DNA of 64,000 nucleotides, from positions 21,001,489-21,065,488 of the forward strand of contig OX344756.2 of NCBI GenBank assembly GCA_947034885.2, given 5' to 3'. Positions 36,158 to 47,759 of the stretch are shown here, one piece after another. The translations under genes and the position numbers were made by a program. Below the pieces are notes generated by a model. It saw only the letters and a program-made list of their open reading frames with translations, was not told the DNA's origin and ran no database searches. Within the stretch, counting starts at the first letter, position 1, and each line of letters opens with the position of its first letter. Origin of the DNA: Thuidium tamariscinum. Its lineage: Eukaryota > Streptophyta > Bryopsida > Hypnales > Thuidiaceae.

Positions 36158-36190
36158 TGGCCAAGTGCAAAAATAACGAATTTAGTGTTA
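36158..36190 (-). repeat. Right terminal inverted repeat of giant element
   Basis: Reverse complement of 7230-7262 at 31 of 33 positions; contains TGGCCAAGTGCAAAAATAA. Confidence 0.85.
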
Positions 36191-36289
36191 GATATGATTG
36201 TAATTTGATAACACAACTGAAGGACGCATAGGAAAATTTGGTTGGCTGAATGCTGATTTTCTCAAGGTTCAATTTTGGGGGCTCCTATA

Positions 36290-36480
36290 GGACGGTTCCA
36301 CAAGTCTAGGGAGCCAACACTTTCAAAATTTGTAAAAATTATATATTGTATCCGAAAAATCTAATTTTCTTTTTGAATATTCATGATTTTCACTCACTAA
36401 GACTAGAAAAATATCATTTTTAGAAAACATTGCCTCCAACTATGCTGAATTCCTTATTTGGGCATTTTTGGGTGTTTCCA
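36290..36480 (+). repeat. Repeat shared with 17,340-17,488
   Basis: Diverged copy of the segment that precedes the exon-like piece at 17,489. Here no coding continuation is preserved. Confidence 0.55.
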
Positions 36481-36984
36481 CTGTAAGGAAGATTTCAGGA
36501 TTCATGATACCCTTGACAGTCATTAACTTACTAATTACCCGGCCCATCACTTCTATTGTATGGTACAGACTTCCTGATTGAGCACCGAAGTCTAAATTGT
36601 ACTGTTTTTTCTTTTTCACGCTGAATTGGCCATCTTTGGGTTCCAGCTAGCCAGCAATTTGGTGTAATTATGTGTTTGTGATTTGTGATTTTGAACAGCT
36701 TTGCACTCCATACTTACAGTAAACACGCCATTCACTGCACAATTCTAATTACCGCACAGGAGATTTTTCAATCACTACACAAAAAGATAGATGCTGAACA
36801 CATTGTACCAATGTGACGAAAAGTGGCGTACCATCCGGGTCAATTAGTTAACACCCCCTCCTCTCTCAAAAAATTTACAAGCCATTGATTTAAAAAAAAC
36901 AAAAAACTTACCTTTATAATCACCGTTGATTTCTCGAAAATTCCTAAGCCATTGATCATGTAAGATTTAATCTGAACTGTTCAG

Positions 36985-37160
36985 ATACGGATATGGATAT
37001 TGTACATACAGTATTATATGGATTATATGGATATGGATATTGTACATATAGTATTATATGGATTATACGGATACGGCCCAGATACGGCCCAGATACGAAT
37101 ACATGTATAGGTACAGATACGAATATAGATATGAATACATATATAGGAACACATGTCCCA
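36985..37160. repeat. Minisatellite with GATATGGATATTGTACATA units
   Basis: About two copies of a roughly 45-bp unit (GATATGGATATTGTACATA ... TATTATATGGATTATA), followed by shorter GATACGGCCCA and GATACGAATA repeats. Confidence 0.85.
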
Positions 37161-37204
37161 TAATGTTTGTCAATCAAGTTGGTTTTCAAGAAATTATGAG
37201 AGGA

Positions 37205-37222
37205 GAGGGGGGGGGGAGGGAA
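37205..37222. repeat. G-rich run
   Basis: GAGGGGGGGGGAGGG on the plus strand; a possible slippage site only. Confidence 0.7.
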
Positions 37223-37249
37223 ATGAAGATTTTAAAATTTAAATTTTAA

Positions 37250-38776
37250 AATTTAGAATTCTTTGGCCTGTAAGAACATGCCAAGTGTACTAAATTAAAA
37301 TTTTAAGTTTTTTAGAAGTGGCAGTAACTACCAATCTACAATACAGTGAAGAGCCACAAATTTTTTTCTACAAGATTTCAGGCTTACTACCTTTGAGTTA
37401 GAATGAAATTTGCAAGAAGAAACCTTTAAGCTCTCTATTTTTGAAAGTAAATCTTAACGTGACATTTAATAACTGTGCCAAGTTTCAAGGTTTGCAAGTT
37501 TCTACAAAATTGTAGAGAAGAAATTCAAATTTTATTTGTGCGGTGATTGACAAGTTTACTATAGATGAAAATTAGCAAAAAATAATGGAGTTCAAGTGCA
37601 TGAGTGGCTAGCTACATGGAGCTCAATTGCTGCTGCCGTTTCCTTTGATCTAACTTACTAGGTGCTGGACAACTTACGCCATTGGGACGCACTTGATATA
37701 TCAAGAGATTCGAGGAACTGCTACGTCTCTCATATAAGGTAAGAGGTCCTATAATAGACCAACTAAGGGTTGAAATAGAATTTCAGGGAGGTAAAACTTC
37801 TAGTAATATTTTTTAGTAAATTTTTCTTGAAAGATAAGTAGAATTGACATCTTACCCAAGTTGTTTCATATTTTTCTGAGTTGTTTCATATTTACACTGA
37901 ATAGGTCAATAGGGGTATTAAGGGGACCAAAAAATTGAAGGGACTTATCGTGGAAAATTTTAGATCTTTGAAACATGATATACAACCCATGGACACTTCA
38001 ATAACTATTGAATGATGAACAACAATGGTAGATATACATATATAGTGTGAAATGTTCATTAATTAGTATAGGTCCCCTTCAAATCCCTACTCAATATATA
38101 TGCAATCAAGAATGTTGAAATTTGTATTCCTTGGTTGACTTGAGGAAAATCATGGCGGATCATTGCAAAAAAGGGGTCTAAAAAGTTAGTGTAGTATTCT
38201 TGAATAATACTCATTTTTTTTCTTTCAAATTACTTTATATTTAGAAAAATATATATTTTTTAAATTGAAAAAAAATATTTTATGTATATACCTTTAAGAA
38301 AAAGGTATCCTAGAAAGGAAAAACAGAGAAAATTTCTCTAAGTAGGAGAATTAGAGAAGTCCAAAATGCCAAGCAAATTGGTACTTTCATTGTACTTCCA
38401 CGTTTTTATTTACAAAAAATAAAAAATAAAATTTTAAAAATAAAAAATACTGGTCAATTGGAAAAAGTTGATGGTAATGGGAGTGCTATTTGCAACCCTA
38501 TGGAGGATATATAAAACATTATATTTTCATATTTCTTTTGGTAGATATATGGGTTTTTATTATACAAACGGACTATGAAAATCTCATCTTTATAATAGAT
38601 CATTAAATTTAGAGACTTCTAACGTTGTAAAACCTCCTAAACCTCACTCCAAGATATATCGAACTAAAGAGACCAATTGAAGCACATATACATACTTAGT
38701 TTCTTAAAATCCATATTGTAAGAAGTTCCTTCCAATTGAAATTAAAATTTTCTTGAGAAGCCCCAAAATTGATTTG
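37250..38776. other. Gene-free region
   Basis: AT-rich with a decayed foldback-like piece around 38,180-38,460 (shared GAAAATTTCTCTAAGTAGGAG block). No gene supported. Confidence 0.4.
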
Positions 38777-38780
38777 GGTA

Positions 38781-39760
38781 GGGTCATTGCAAGAAACACC
38801 GACGACTTTTGTAGCGCTTTGAAATTTTTTGTTCTTGTCCAATACTATAACTTTTGATTGATGAATCCAATGCCCAAACCAAAAAAACTATTTCTAGAGT
38901 TTTTGATTGCAATCATATTCTACATTTTTTTGAATTTACAAAAAATCATTTTATATTTAAAAGTTATTTTTGTTAATTTGTCACACTTTCAAGATTAGGG
39001 TTTTTTTATACAATTGATTGGTTCAAATTAATGGTTTTTGGTTGAAATTTATGTGGTATGTTTTAATAGTAGGTAGGCATGTCCCTACCAAAGGGCATCC
39101 AAAAAAATATTATTTTATGACCTCTACATTAGTGCAAATAGGCCTCCCTTGCGTGCATACTTTAGAACATTAGAAATGATTTTGAACTCATTTTTTAGTC
39201 AAACCTCATCACTGTAAAGTCTTCTCAAATGGTCAATTTTTAGTTTTGTTCAAAATTGTTTTCCCTATTTTTTACAAATTAAAACATCAATGTATGTATT
39301 TTCTTTACTAGAATTCAATGATACATGCATTAAAAAACTCATAAAATTAGGTTTTTTATGCTATTATTTTATTGAAGAATATTCATCATTTGTCATTTAA
39401 TGCATTCATATAATTATATTTTTAAATTCCTTGTTAAAAGGGCAATAAAAATTTCCCTACATTAGAGCAAATGATGTCCCTCAAAATTGAACTAGAATGC
39501 ATTGAAAGTGATTATAATTAGAGCCATATGATGTAGGAGTTATGTACATGAATCTAACCATGTGAAAATTTCATAATAATGAATTTTTAATACATAAAAT
39601 GAATCCTTTTTCTAGAAAATAAGGGATTTGATTATCATAAAGTTAGACATGTTTGTTACAAACTTCATATTCATTTGACTTGTACTGCAAAAGTTATAGC
39701 AAAAAAAAAAAAGTTACCCATTGTGACAGGAAATAGGATCACTATTTTGTGAAATGACCC
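38781..39760 (+). mobile_element. Foldback-family MITE, copy 4
   Basis: Begins GGGTCATTGCAAGAAACACC. Its first 550 bp are nearly identical in order and content to the left arm of the hairpin copy at 52,514-53,580, including GACCTCTACATTAGTGCAAA and GGCCTCCCTTGCGTGCATAC. The second half is different and not self-complementary. The right end GAAATGACCC is diverged, and no target duplication is visible. It could be a chimera. Confidence 0.75.
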
Positions 39761-39831
39761 TGGTTATAATCCGTTTTTGATGGTGATATAGACACACAAT
39801 TCCTTTGAATAACACATTTGACATTAAGGGA

Positions 39832-40146
39832 AGAGGCTCAAAAATTGCTCAAGCTTGAAAACCACTCACCTTTTCAAATTGCACATTGTTTGTACATGTT
39901 TTCATTATTACAAGCATGTACAAAGAGTGTATATTTGAGGGGGTGGGCACTTTTAGAGCCCTCTGCCATTTTGACTTTGAAATTTCATAACTAAATCCAT
40001 AGAGCTTTAAAAAATATGAAACAACTTGCGTTAGATGCCAATTCCACTTGACTTTCAAGGAAAATTTACTGAAAAATGATTCAAGAAGTTTCACCTCCCA
40101 AAATTCAGTTTTAGCTCTTAGATGGGCGCTTTCCAAACTCCTCCCT
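39832..40146. mobile_element. Diverged relative of the 293-bp TTA MITE
   Basis: Shares internal blocks with 18,352-18,644 (GATGCCAATTCCA, GGAAAATTTACTGAAAA or close). Left GGGAAGAGGCTC and right CTCCTCCC resemble inverted ends but are weak. Confidence 0.5.
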
Positions 40147-40407
40147 TACAACATTACTAATTATGTGGCTGCAATGTTCACCATTCTGACACACTCCGTA
40201 CCAATGTTTCAGCTGAAGAACTGTGTTGCTGTAGCCGTTCAGTCTTCATTTTTTGTTTATTTTTTCAATGGGTGGTTCCAAGATTTTGGCTGAGGCTTCC
40301 CATTCTGGCAAATTTTGCATAATTTCTTAGTAGTTTGGTAGCTTCAATACAATTTCTGGTGATTAACAACTTAACAAGTTTTCATTGAACTTGTTGTAAG
40401 ATGTAAC

Positions 40408-40690
40408 TGAAAATACATCCAAAGTTCAAACTGCACTATAATATTCAATATCATGAATTTTTCCAAAATTCCAATTGGAGTAGAAACTAGAATAGATGAC
40501 CTTCATTTTGTTAGTTAGCTTAAACTCAAAAAATATCATTTTCAAAGAGAAGTTTCAAATTTAGAGCAAAGAGAAAACTGAAAATTGCAAATTTCGCCAT
40601 CTGTTTTTTTTACTGACTTCTCATTCACATGAAGACAAACACCAGCAAGAATACAAACTCAAGTAGGAAGTCTTCATAACCCTCCATGCA
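40408..40690 (+). repeat. Dispersed repeat, copy B
   Basis: Same-orientation homologue of 6640-6920. It lies just upstream of the 3' end of the membrane-protein gene. Confidence 0.8.
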
Positions 40691-40862
40691 AGGTCAAATT
40701 CGAAACAAACACTCAATCTGGACTGCTCCAAGATGTCAAATTCAAAACAAACATTTAAATCTGGATTGCTCCTCAGGATTTCAAATTCGAAATTGGAGAC
40801 GAACACCAAGCTGTAATAGATTACCACTCCTATCACAAGTGGAGGTAACACGACATTGATAT

Positions 40863-42103
40863 TCATTTCGCACACAGTACAGCAAAACAAGAGATTAAGA
40901 TTATGCTGGAGAAGACAAAGAGGAAAGACATTGCTGCTATGTAGAATAATCTGTGAACTTTCCTAGCATCTGTGAGTTTCAGTGTTTTTGCTTCTTTCTT
41001 GGAATCCGAGTTGGGATCGGCGATTTCTTCAAACTTGAAATCCGTTCCCTGTCCCTTCAGTTTGTTGATCTTCTGAATCAGATTCTGCAAGCAAGCAATG
41101 ATCAGTCAAATCCCTTCGTCAATAAGAGCGGGTTCGGACTACAGTTGTTGAATGAGATGCATTTTATGGTGAATTCATGCTTTCAACATTGAGAGCGTCA
41201 GTCCAAATGGAAAAATATTAAATGTGTGCCATTTGGACAAACGCAAGAATGCATCATCTCTTATGCTATCTATTGAGGTGACGAAAGATAACTAATTCTC
41301 CTGTTGATCACTGGTTTAGGGTTTACGAGTGCTGTTTGAATTGGGATCCTCAAAGTTTGTATGATATTGAATGTTGTGATTGAATGTTAGTAAGAAAATT
41401 TGTTCAACCACGTTCTCTCGATCAATTAAAGTTTGAATTCAACCCGGCGCTGATGTTGCAAATTAATTCCATGTCAAACTCATCGCTGCGAGACCGACAG
41501 GGCCATAAATTTGATTAGTCGGGACACTCACTGGTCGGAAAATTGTGCAGTATCAATGACCCACAATCATGTATTTGAAAAAACGCCAAATTTGAACTGC
41601 GTATGAAATTGAGCACTGGAAATTATGAGATTGGTTGGCCAGGGGACAAGTGAACTTACATTGACGTCAAATTCTGCCCTGATGAACTTCAATTTCTCGG
41701 TCTCGTAGAAGGTCAACTTGTAGTGGATGCTGATGGCTGTGGCGATGGAGGTGAGAAGGGATAACGAGAAGGGGAAAATCGCGGTTGAGCATGAGAGCTC
41801 ACTCTTCTTGGACACAGCAGCGAATACCACTCCTTGGAAGAGGCTGTAGAACCCCATCAGCTGGTACAACTCGGTCATGACAGCGATGCAGCGGGCTCTG
41901 TAGGATTCGATTTTGAGCAGGTCTTCCTTCTTAGCTTTCTCCCAGTCCGTTAAGTGCAACTTGAGTTTTGCATCCCCGTCAATTTCCAACCTCCGATCGG
42001 CGAGCGCTTTGTGATCTAAAGAACCGCCTTGAGGTGGCGCCACAGATTCCCCCTTTACGACGGAATTGGTGTCTACCGGGTTCACAGGTTGTGCAGACGC
42101 CAT
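40863..42103 (-). CDS. Small three-helix membrane protein, two exons
   Basis: Exon 1 runs from ATG at 42,103 to 41,660 (donor AAT|GTAAGTTCAC); exon 2 runs from 41,084 to TAA/stop at 40,863 (acceptor ttgcttgcag). The intron is 575 bp, phase 0. The product is 221 residues: a charged N-terminus (1-75), membrane segments at about 82-98 (LMGFYSLFQGVVFAAVS), 108-127 (AIFPFSLSLLTSIATAIS) and 194-218 (LFYIAAMSFLFVFSSIILIS), and a charged loop between the second and third. I recall similar uncharacterised proteins from mosses and lycophytes (with the pattern MGFYS.FQGVV followed by SLLAS), so it looks like a member of a seedless-plant family of unknown function. No enzymatic motif. The open frames, clean splice sites and a TATA box argue for a working gene. 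Confidence 0.8.
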
Positions 42104-42178
42104 TAATTTGAATCTTGGAAATTCTAGCTGGTCCCCAAGATTTGAACCAATTGTAGGCGCGGCCTGCGATTGAATGAA

Positions 42179-42189
42179 TTATATATAAC
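42179..42189 (-). promoter_or_regulatory. TATA box of the membrane-protein gene
   Basis: TTATATATAAT on the minus strand, about 80 bp upstream of the ATG at 42,103, at the distance expected for a short 5' leader. Confidence 0.6.
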
Positions 42190-42239
42190 CGGCGCCAAAG
42201 CAATAGACGTGATTGAGCTGACAATATATTAGGTCAGTA

Positions 42240-43930
42240 AACAAAGAGATTGCAAATGTATGTCGAAGATAGTAACACAACGAAATGGGAGCGACAAACT
42301 AATGGGAGTTATATAAATTTAGTATGTTGAAATGACGTAATAACGTCGTTCTAACATGCTTGCAACAACGACCCAGTGGCGCTTTGACTGCCTTTCTTAG
42401 TTGCTCTCCCCACTTCCGGTGTAAAGAGGAAATTAAACAGATCCAGTGATCGAGTGAGACCGCAACAATCACAATCACTTTCATCAGATTTAGAAGATTA
42501 CCTGAAGTCGCAGTGGAGATGTTGGCGCTGCAATCACTCACAAGTGAAGAGTGCACTGCTGGCTTCTGGGTTTTTCAGCACACCGGTCGACCAGCTTCGA
42601 TCTCGAGCAGAAGCTACACATTGTGCAGCAAGCATACATGCACCGACTAGCAGGAGTGATTTCCTCTATTGACGGTCAGATCAATTGTCTGTCAGAAATG
42701 ATGACCATGGGAAGCTAAAACAATCACCCTCAATCAAGCTATGAAGAGAACCCAAGTGTACACGGCAAGTCGGCAACGATCACTTACCGACAGCGGATGA
42801 CCTCAGATGCCGCGCGGCATATCCGGGTGTTGCAGGCTAAATGTACACTGACTACCCAAATCTTCATACAACAGTTGCAAGAACTTAAGCTTTTCGAGAA
42901 GTAGTACAGTAGAATCTAAGCATTCTAGTCCTGTGCAACATCGAGATGTAGATCAAGCGCTTCACGGCTGTCTCACTGACGACGCGGAAACGATGGCTGC
43001 AGACTTTTTCCAGGCTCTAGCTGTGAGACTAAGTTCTCGCAACGGTTCCGCTTGAGTCCCAAGTTCCCCGACTCCCCCAGTCTCCCACTCCCGCACTCCC
43101 CCAACCCCCCACTCGCCACCGACCTTACCATATTATGGGCAACCTGCTCCGAAACTACGAATTGAATATACTGTTTGAATGGCCACCCGGCGCGCTTCGA
43201 CTGACGTCCTACCCTGAAAACGAGGTAAGACTACTGTGTAAACAGTGCACAGACACTCCAGAAACTATTCTATACTTGTAAAAAGAGGGTACAGACACCG
43301 AAGAAATGGTGGTAATCGTAATTAAAATATTCATATCGTTTTGTTGTCTATACACTTCTTCTGTACACAGCATACTTGCTGAGCAATTGCTGTAAGTGAT
43401 ACTTAACTGAGGGCTCCAGCCTACTTGGAGCCGTGGATTCGGAGACGCTGCCAGCCGAGTCCGACGTTTGGATTCCTTTCGACCGAACTTGCAAGTTGGG
43501 TTCGGCCTTCACTACATTCTGGAAGAAGAAATTCGCGATAGAAGCCGAAGTACTACTCCACGGTCTGCAAGCTGAGTCAAGCAATTGTCGTCTGAGGTAA
43601 GATTTCGATCGTTTCTTTTAGATTTGTGAGTAGCTGTAAGGGTTTTCATGCGTGGTACAACTTCCGTCGGCGGTACGTTGGGGTCAGTGTGACTTTCGCT
43701 TCCTACATGGCTTGAAGGGTGAGCTTCTCGTCTGTAGCTCAGGTGGATTGTTCATAGCAACTAATTAAGCGCACGGCAACTACTTGGACGACGTCTCTGC
43801 AAGCAGTACAGACACTTGTTTGTGGCTTTGAAAGTAGGATTCGTGTTAGGGTTTGTGTTCGAATGATGTTATGAAACTGATGGTCGGTCGCTTGCATGCG
43901 AGAGGGCAATATTTATTGCAGATCGATCGC
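42240..43930. other. Intergenic region between two host genes
   Basis: Near 50% GC in places, with C-rich tract CCCGACTCCCCCAGTCTCCC near 43,060-43,110. Short frames such as 43,348-43,584 (minus) have no recognisable content. It probably holds promoters of the flanking genes. Confidence 0.4.
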
Positions 43931-43944
43931 TCTTGTGGAAAACC

Positions 43945-44355
43945 ATGGCGGAGAATTCCGGAGTGCACACTGTACTTTTTACGAACCCAACGACTCAGGC
44001 GGTTACATTTGTTGTCGAATTAAGGTGTGGCCCTCAAACCGCCTTCACTTTGTTTCCCAATGCATCGCATAATAAACAAGTGCAAATCCCGTTGACCCAT
44101 GAGCAGCTGCGACTGGTGGTGGGCGAAAACTCAAATGGTCGGTACACGAATGAATTTGTTTCAACAGATGAACTGCCTGGTCTCGGCAAGGTCGTGGTCA
44201 CCCGGAAGCCTGAAACTTCGGACAACTTTGTCCTCGAGAAGCACCCCAGGTATGTAAGTAATGAAGTTGGGTGGTTTAATTTCTCTGTCAAGCTGAAATT
44301 GGAACACAATACAGAGCTCTTTCACGAACATGATCTGCACTGGAAGTGCCATTGA
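43945..44355 (+). CDS. Single-exon gene, unknown 136-residue protein
   Basis: ATG at 43,945 in a strong context (aaaccATGGCG); stop TGA at 44,353-44,355. The product starts MAENSGVHTVLFTNPTTQAV and is beta-rich (TFVVELRCGPQTAFTLFP, LGKVVVTRKPE, VGWFNFSVKLKLEHN), ending HEHDLHWKCH. No signal peptide, no membrane helix, no motif that I recognise. The regular alternation of hydrophobic residues suggests a small beta-sandwich. An AATATTTATT about 35 bp upstream could serve as a TATA box. It reads open without any break and codes in its own composition, unlike the repeats around it. Confidence 0.65.
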   Translation: MAENSGVHTVLFTNPTTQAVTFVVELRCGPQTAFTLFPNASHNKQVQIPLTHEQLRLVVGENSNGRYTNEFVSTDELPGLGKVVVTRKPETSDNFVLEKHPRYVSNEVGWFNFSVKLKLEHNTELFHEHDLHWKCH

Positions 44356-45384
44356 AGGCAATTTCAATAAAATTGGAGTGTTTTCGAGGGGCTGACAGAA
44401 ACTCAACCTAGCCATCGTAACTGGAAATTGCCAATGCAGAGCAAATTCCCTTGATGGCTTTAACTTCTCGACCATTAATTTCAGTAGCTTGTTCGACACC
44501 GGTGTAAGATCTAGTCGGCATTGAATTGATGGTGTATAGGTGCATGTGTGCAGGAAGTCTAACGAAGGGAACTCAGCGACCAAACCTTGGCTAAACCTGC
44601 GGTGGTCCCGGTCCCGTAATGAGGGAGCGCCACGCGACAGGCTGGATGTCTGATCTCGGGACCATCCGTATTTTCTCAATTGTAGGTCCAATATTCCAAT
44701 TGGAAATTAGTATCAGTGCTGGGGAAATCTTACTTACAGCCTCTATTTGCTGGCGCCATGCCAATTGAAAGCTAGTGTCATGATTCGCAAACTCTTAGCT
44801 TGTATTTGCAGGCTAATCAAGACCTGCGGTCTCCGGCAGAAATATGATGCGAGAAGCTTACAATGTTGCTGAATTATCAGACATTCAGACCGTTCAATTC
44901 AGTGAGATTCATGCGTCAGTCTTCAAGTGCACATCTTTTTTACCCTTAATTTTTTCAGTCCGTTGTCTGAATGTCTGTAGCAGAGCATATGCATACGTAA
45001 TAACTTGTATATACCTAGCAAGACTATGTTTGCATATATCTAATAAGTGCGATGTAGAGCTACAGACTAGCTGTAGTATGTGGAAATTGATCTCAGGTCT
45101 TGGGCATTTGTTGGCGTAGTATTTCGGAGCTGGAAAATTAAGTAACAAGGGACAAGTCACATGAGCAAATGCTGCATTTTAAGACCGGCCGTATGAGCCG
45201 GCGTTGCCCTGAGCTCAGGGCTCTAGCGGTCGAGCTGCCATCACCCTGGCCAGCCGAGCAGACACCTGAACTTGAGCTCGGCAAGGCTCAGAACGCCAAG
45301 TAACTCAAGCTCATTCCACAACCCAACTTCAATCTCGCAGAGGAGGCCGGCATTTAAATTAATTCAGTTCCAAATCCATAAAAC
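44356..45384. other. Intergenic region
   Basis: No supported gene. The minus-strand frame 44,161-44,691 overlaps the single-exon gene and is a shadow. Confidence 0.45.
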
Positions 45385-46701
45385 CTTTGAAATTCAATAA
45401 CTTTCATGATGTAGGTCCAAATGCCACAAAACAAAGTTTGTGCATCTTTCTACTTTCCAAGATCTTTCGAGCAGTACCCAAATGTGCCATTGGAAGCTTT
45501 TAATTAGAGTTTGTTAGATCTTGGCATATCAAACAAACCAAATAAACATTGAAGTTCTATGCACAAAGAGTGCAAGGGCTATGTTTTGTGGCCTTTGGAT
45601 GTGCAATGTGGAAGTTATTATTTTACCCAAATATGAGTTAATTTAATTCAATTCTCTTGATTCATAAAAACTTTGAAAATCAATAATTTTTACACCAAAG
45701 GTCCAAACCTTGCAAAACAAGGTCTTTGTACATGTCTTTGCTAAATGCTTTGAACCCTAGCAAGATTACCATTAGATGCCTCACAATTTGTTATATTTCA
45801 ATGTATTAAACAAATTAACTCCAAAGATTTTTGACTATGTTTTCACCAAAACCACTCCAAAATTGTCATTTCTAAGACACCTACCAAACTTTAGAAATAA
45901 AACATTTTTGGAATAATGTGACCTTAGGATCTTTTACAAAACTGATTTGAAAAGATATAGAAAATTTTTAGAAATTTCTATTGTATAAATTGCAAGATAT
46001 TAGTGTTTGAAGTTATAAAAGTCCTTTTTTTACCATTGCAAAAATCCAAGCAGTTGTACTTTAAAAAGCCACATTCGTATGAAAAATGTCCAAAATGGTT
46101 GTAATTCTTTAGAATCATTCTTCAATTCACATTGGCTTCTTGCTTGAAAATTTTCAAGTTATTTGGAATTGTACAACATGTACAAAAAAATAGTAAGTAG
46201 GAAAAAATAGTGAATGATTCAAAATACTAAATTGTTAACAATTTATTTATTGAATTGAAAAATGCCAATCCAAATGGTTGTAATGTTGTAATAAACAATC
46301 TACTCCCAATATATCATTGCCACAATCAAAATAAAAGTAAAAGTCATTTTTAGATTTTCATATTTTGTTGAAACTTTAAATTTCAAAATATCTTTTCTAC
46401 TATGAATTAAACACCACAAAACGACTAAGGAGTGCAGGAGCTTTGTTGCACTTTTAAGAGGTTGCATTCTAAATGTGAATAAAAAGATCTATGCCTAAAG
46501 GAGTGCAAAGGCTTTATTTTGTGGCATTTGGACATGCATTGTGAAAGTTACAAACTTTCCAAAAGTGAAGGTAAATTCATTGAAGATAAATTAATTCAAT
46601 TTTCAAATCTATAAGGCTTTTGAAATTAAATAACTTTCACCTTTAGGTCCAAACATCACAACACTAAGTGCATCCTTCCTTGCCAACATCTTTTGAGTGA
46701 T

Positions 46702-47446
46702 GGATGATTGCAAGAAACACTTGTCTTTTTTTCATCCCATTGATCTTTAACATGTAAATTTTTTTTCATTACTTCTACTTTTTTTGTTCTTTGGGCTTGA
46801 AATTTGGAATGAAGGTGTGCACAAAAGTTTTATATGTTGAGTAATTTTTTCAATTTTTTCAAAATCAGTTTACTATTTTTAACCAGCTTCAAATTGGATA
46901 ACTACTTTAGCCATTGGGCCCATTGGGGGGGGAGGGGGTAGTCCTATTTTTGACCCAAAATCCAAATTTGAAGCCACAAATTGGACAAGTTGGAGGCCTG
47001 CTAACATTACAAGGATTAATAATGAGTTTTTATGAAAATAGAAACATTTTTGTTGTACACAAGGGGTCAAAATGACCTTCCTTTATACGAAGGCTATGAA
47101 GAAGGAAAAAATTTCTTAGAGGAATTTTTTATTGCAATGTGAGTACAATCTTGTCGAAAAAAAATGAATTTTCTTAAAATAATTTTTTGACTTACTAAAA
47201 TGAAAAGGTCTATAGCCCCCTTTTTTGCTATTTTCTACTACCATTGGCCTTAATAGTACTTTGTAGCAATCTATAGGACTACGTAGTACTAATTGGCATT
47301 CCATATCTTCACACACCTAAAATCGACAATTAAGATTTGTAGGTGTAGTGCTAAAATGTTGTACTGCTAGTATTGCGCAGTATTGCCAGTCTTGTGGCCA
47401 AAACTACTATTTTGAGCAAAAAACGTGAAGTGTTTTTTGCAATCAA
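46702..47446 (+). mobile_element. Foldback-family MITE, copy 5 (decayed)
   Basis: Begins GGATGATTGCAAGAAACAC, ends near gtgttttttgcaatca. Both termini have changed and the flanking duplication is no longer clear. It interrupts a unit of the old tandem repeat, which resumes at about 47,450. Confidence 0.7.
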
Positions 47447-47759
47447 TTTAGTACCAATTACCAAATGCACTGCTGAAAGCCTTATGCTTTGTTGGATCTT
47501 GTTATATCAAAGAAACAAAAGAGTGCAAAAGTTTTGTTTTGTGGTGTGTGGGCACGCAATGCAAAAGTTATGAATTTTCTAGAAATAAAAGATAGTTTTA
47601 GTCAATTCCTAATTCCATACATACTTTAAAATTCAATGATACTCACTTCAAAGGTCCAAATGCTACAAAAGAAAGTTTATACACTCTTATATGCAAAGAG
47701 CTTTGAAGAGGTACAAAGAATGTTGGTAGATGCTTTACAATTTCTTACATCTCAAAGTA

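Larger units (their letters stand above)
7230..36190. mobile_element. Putative giant TIR element, about 29 kb, decayed
   Basis: The left terminus at 7230-7262 and the right terminus at 36,158-36,190 are inverted copies of a 33-bp sequence with 31 matches, including a perfect 25-bp core. The gene block at the left runs leftward and ends about 480 bp from the left terminus; the block at the right runs rightward and ends about 380 bp from the right terminus. That symmetry suggests one unit with a transposase gene at one edge and a ParB-like gene at the other. I found no clear target duplication next to the termini, so two separate elements with the same ends remain possible. The interior holds many later insertions (foldbacks, hAT, piggyBac MITE). 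Both gene blocks are broken, with roughly seven breaks on the left and five on the right. Confidence 0.5.

Noticed and set aside
7230-36190. Endogenous giant virus or Polinton
   Set aside because: No capsid, DNA polymerase or packaging ATPase motifs were seen; the genes present point to a transposon, though a viral origin of the ParB-like gene cannot be excluded.
43348-43584. 78-codon minus-strand frame as a gene
   Set aside because: No strong start context, no splice signals and no recognisable content.
44161-44691. 176-codon minus-strand frame
   Set aside because: It overlaps the plus-strand single-exon gene in antisense, with low-complexity, non-protein-like sequence: a shadow.
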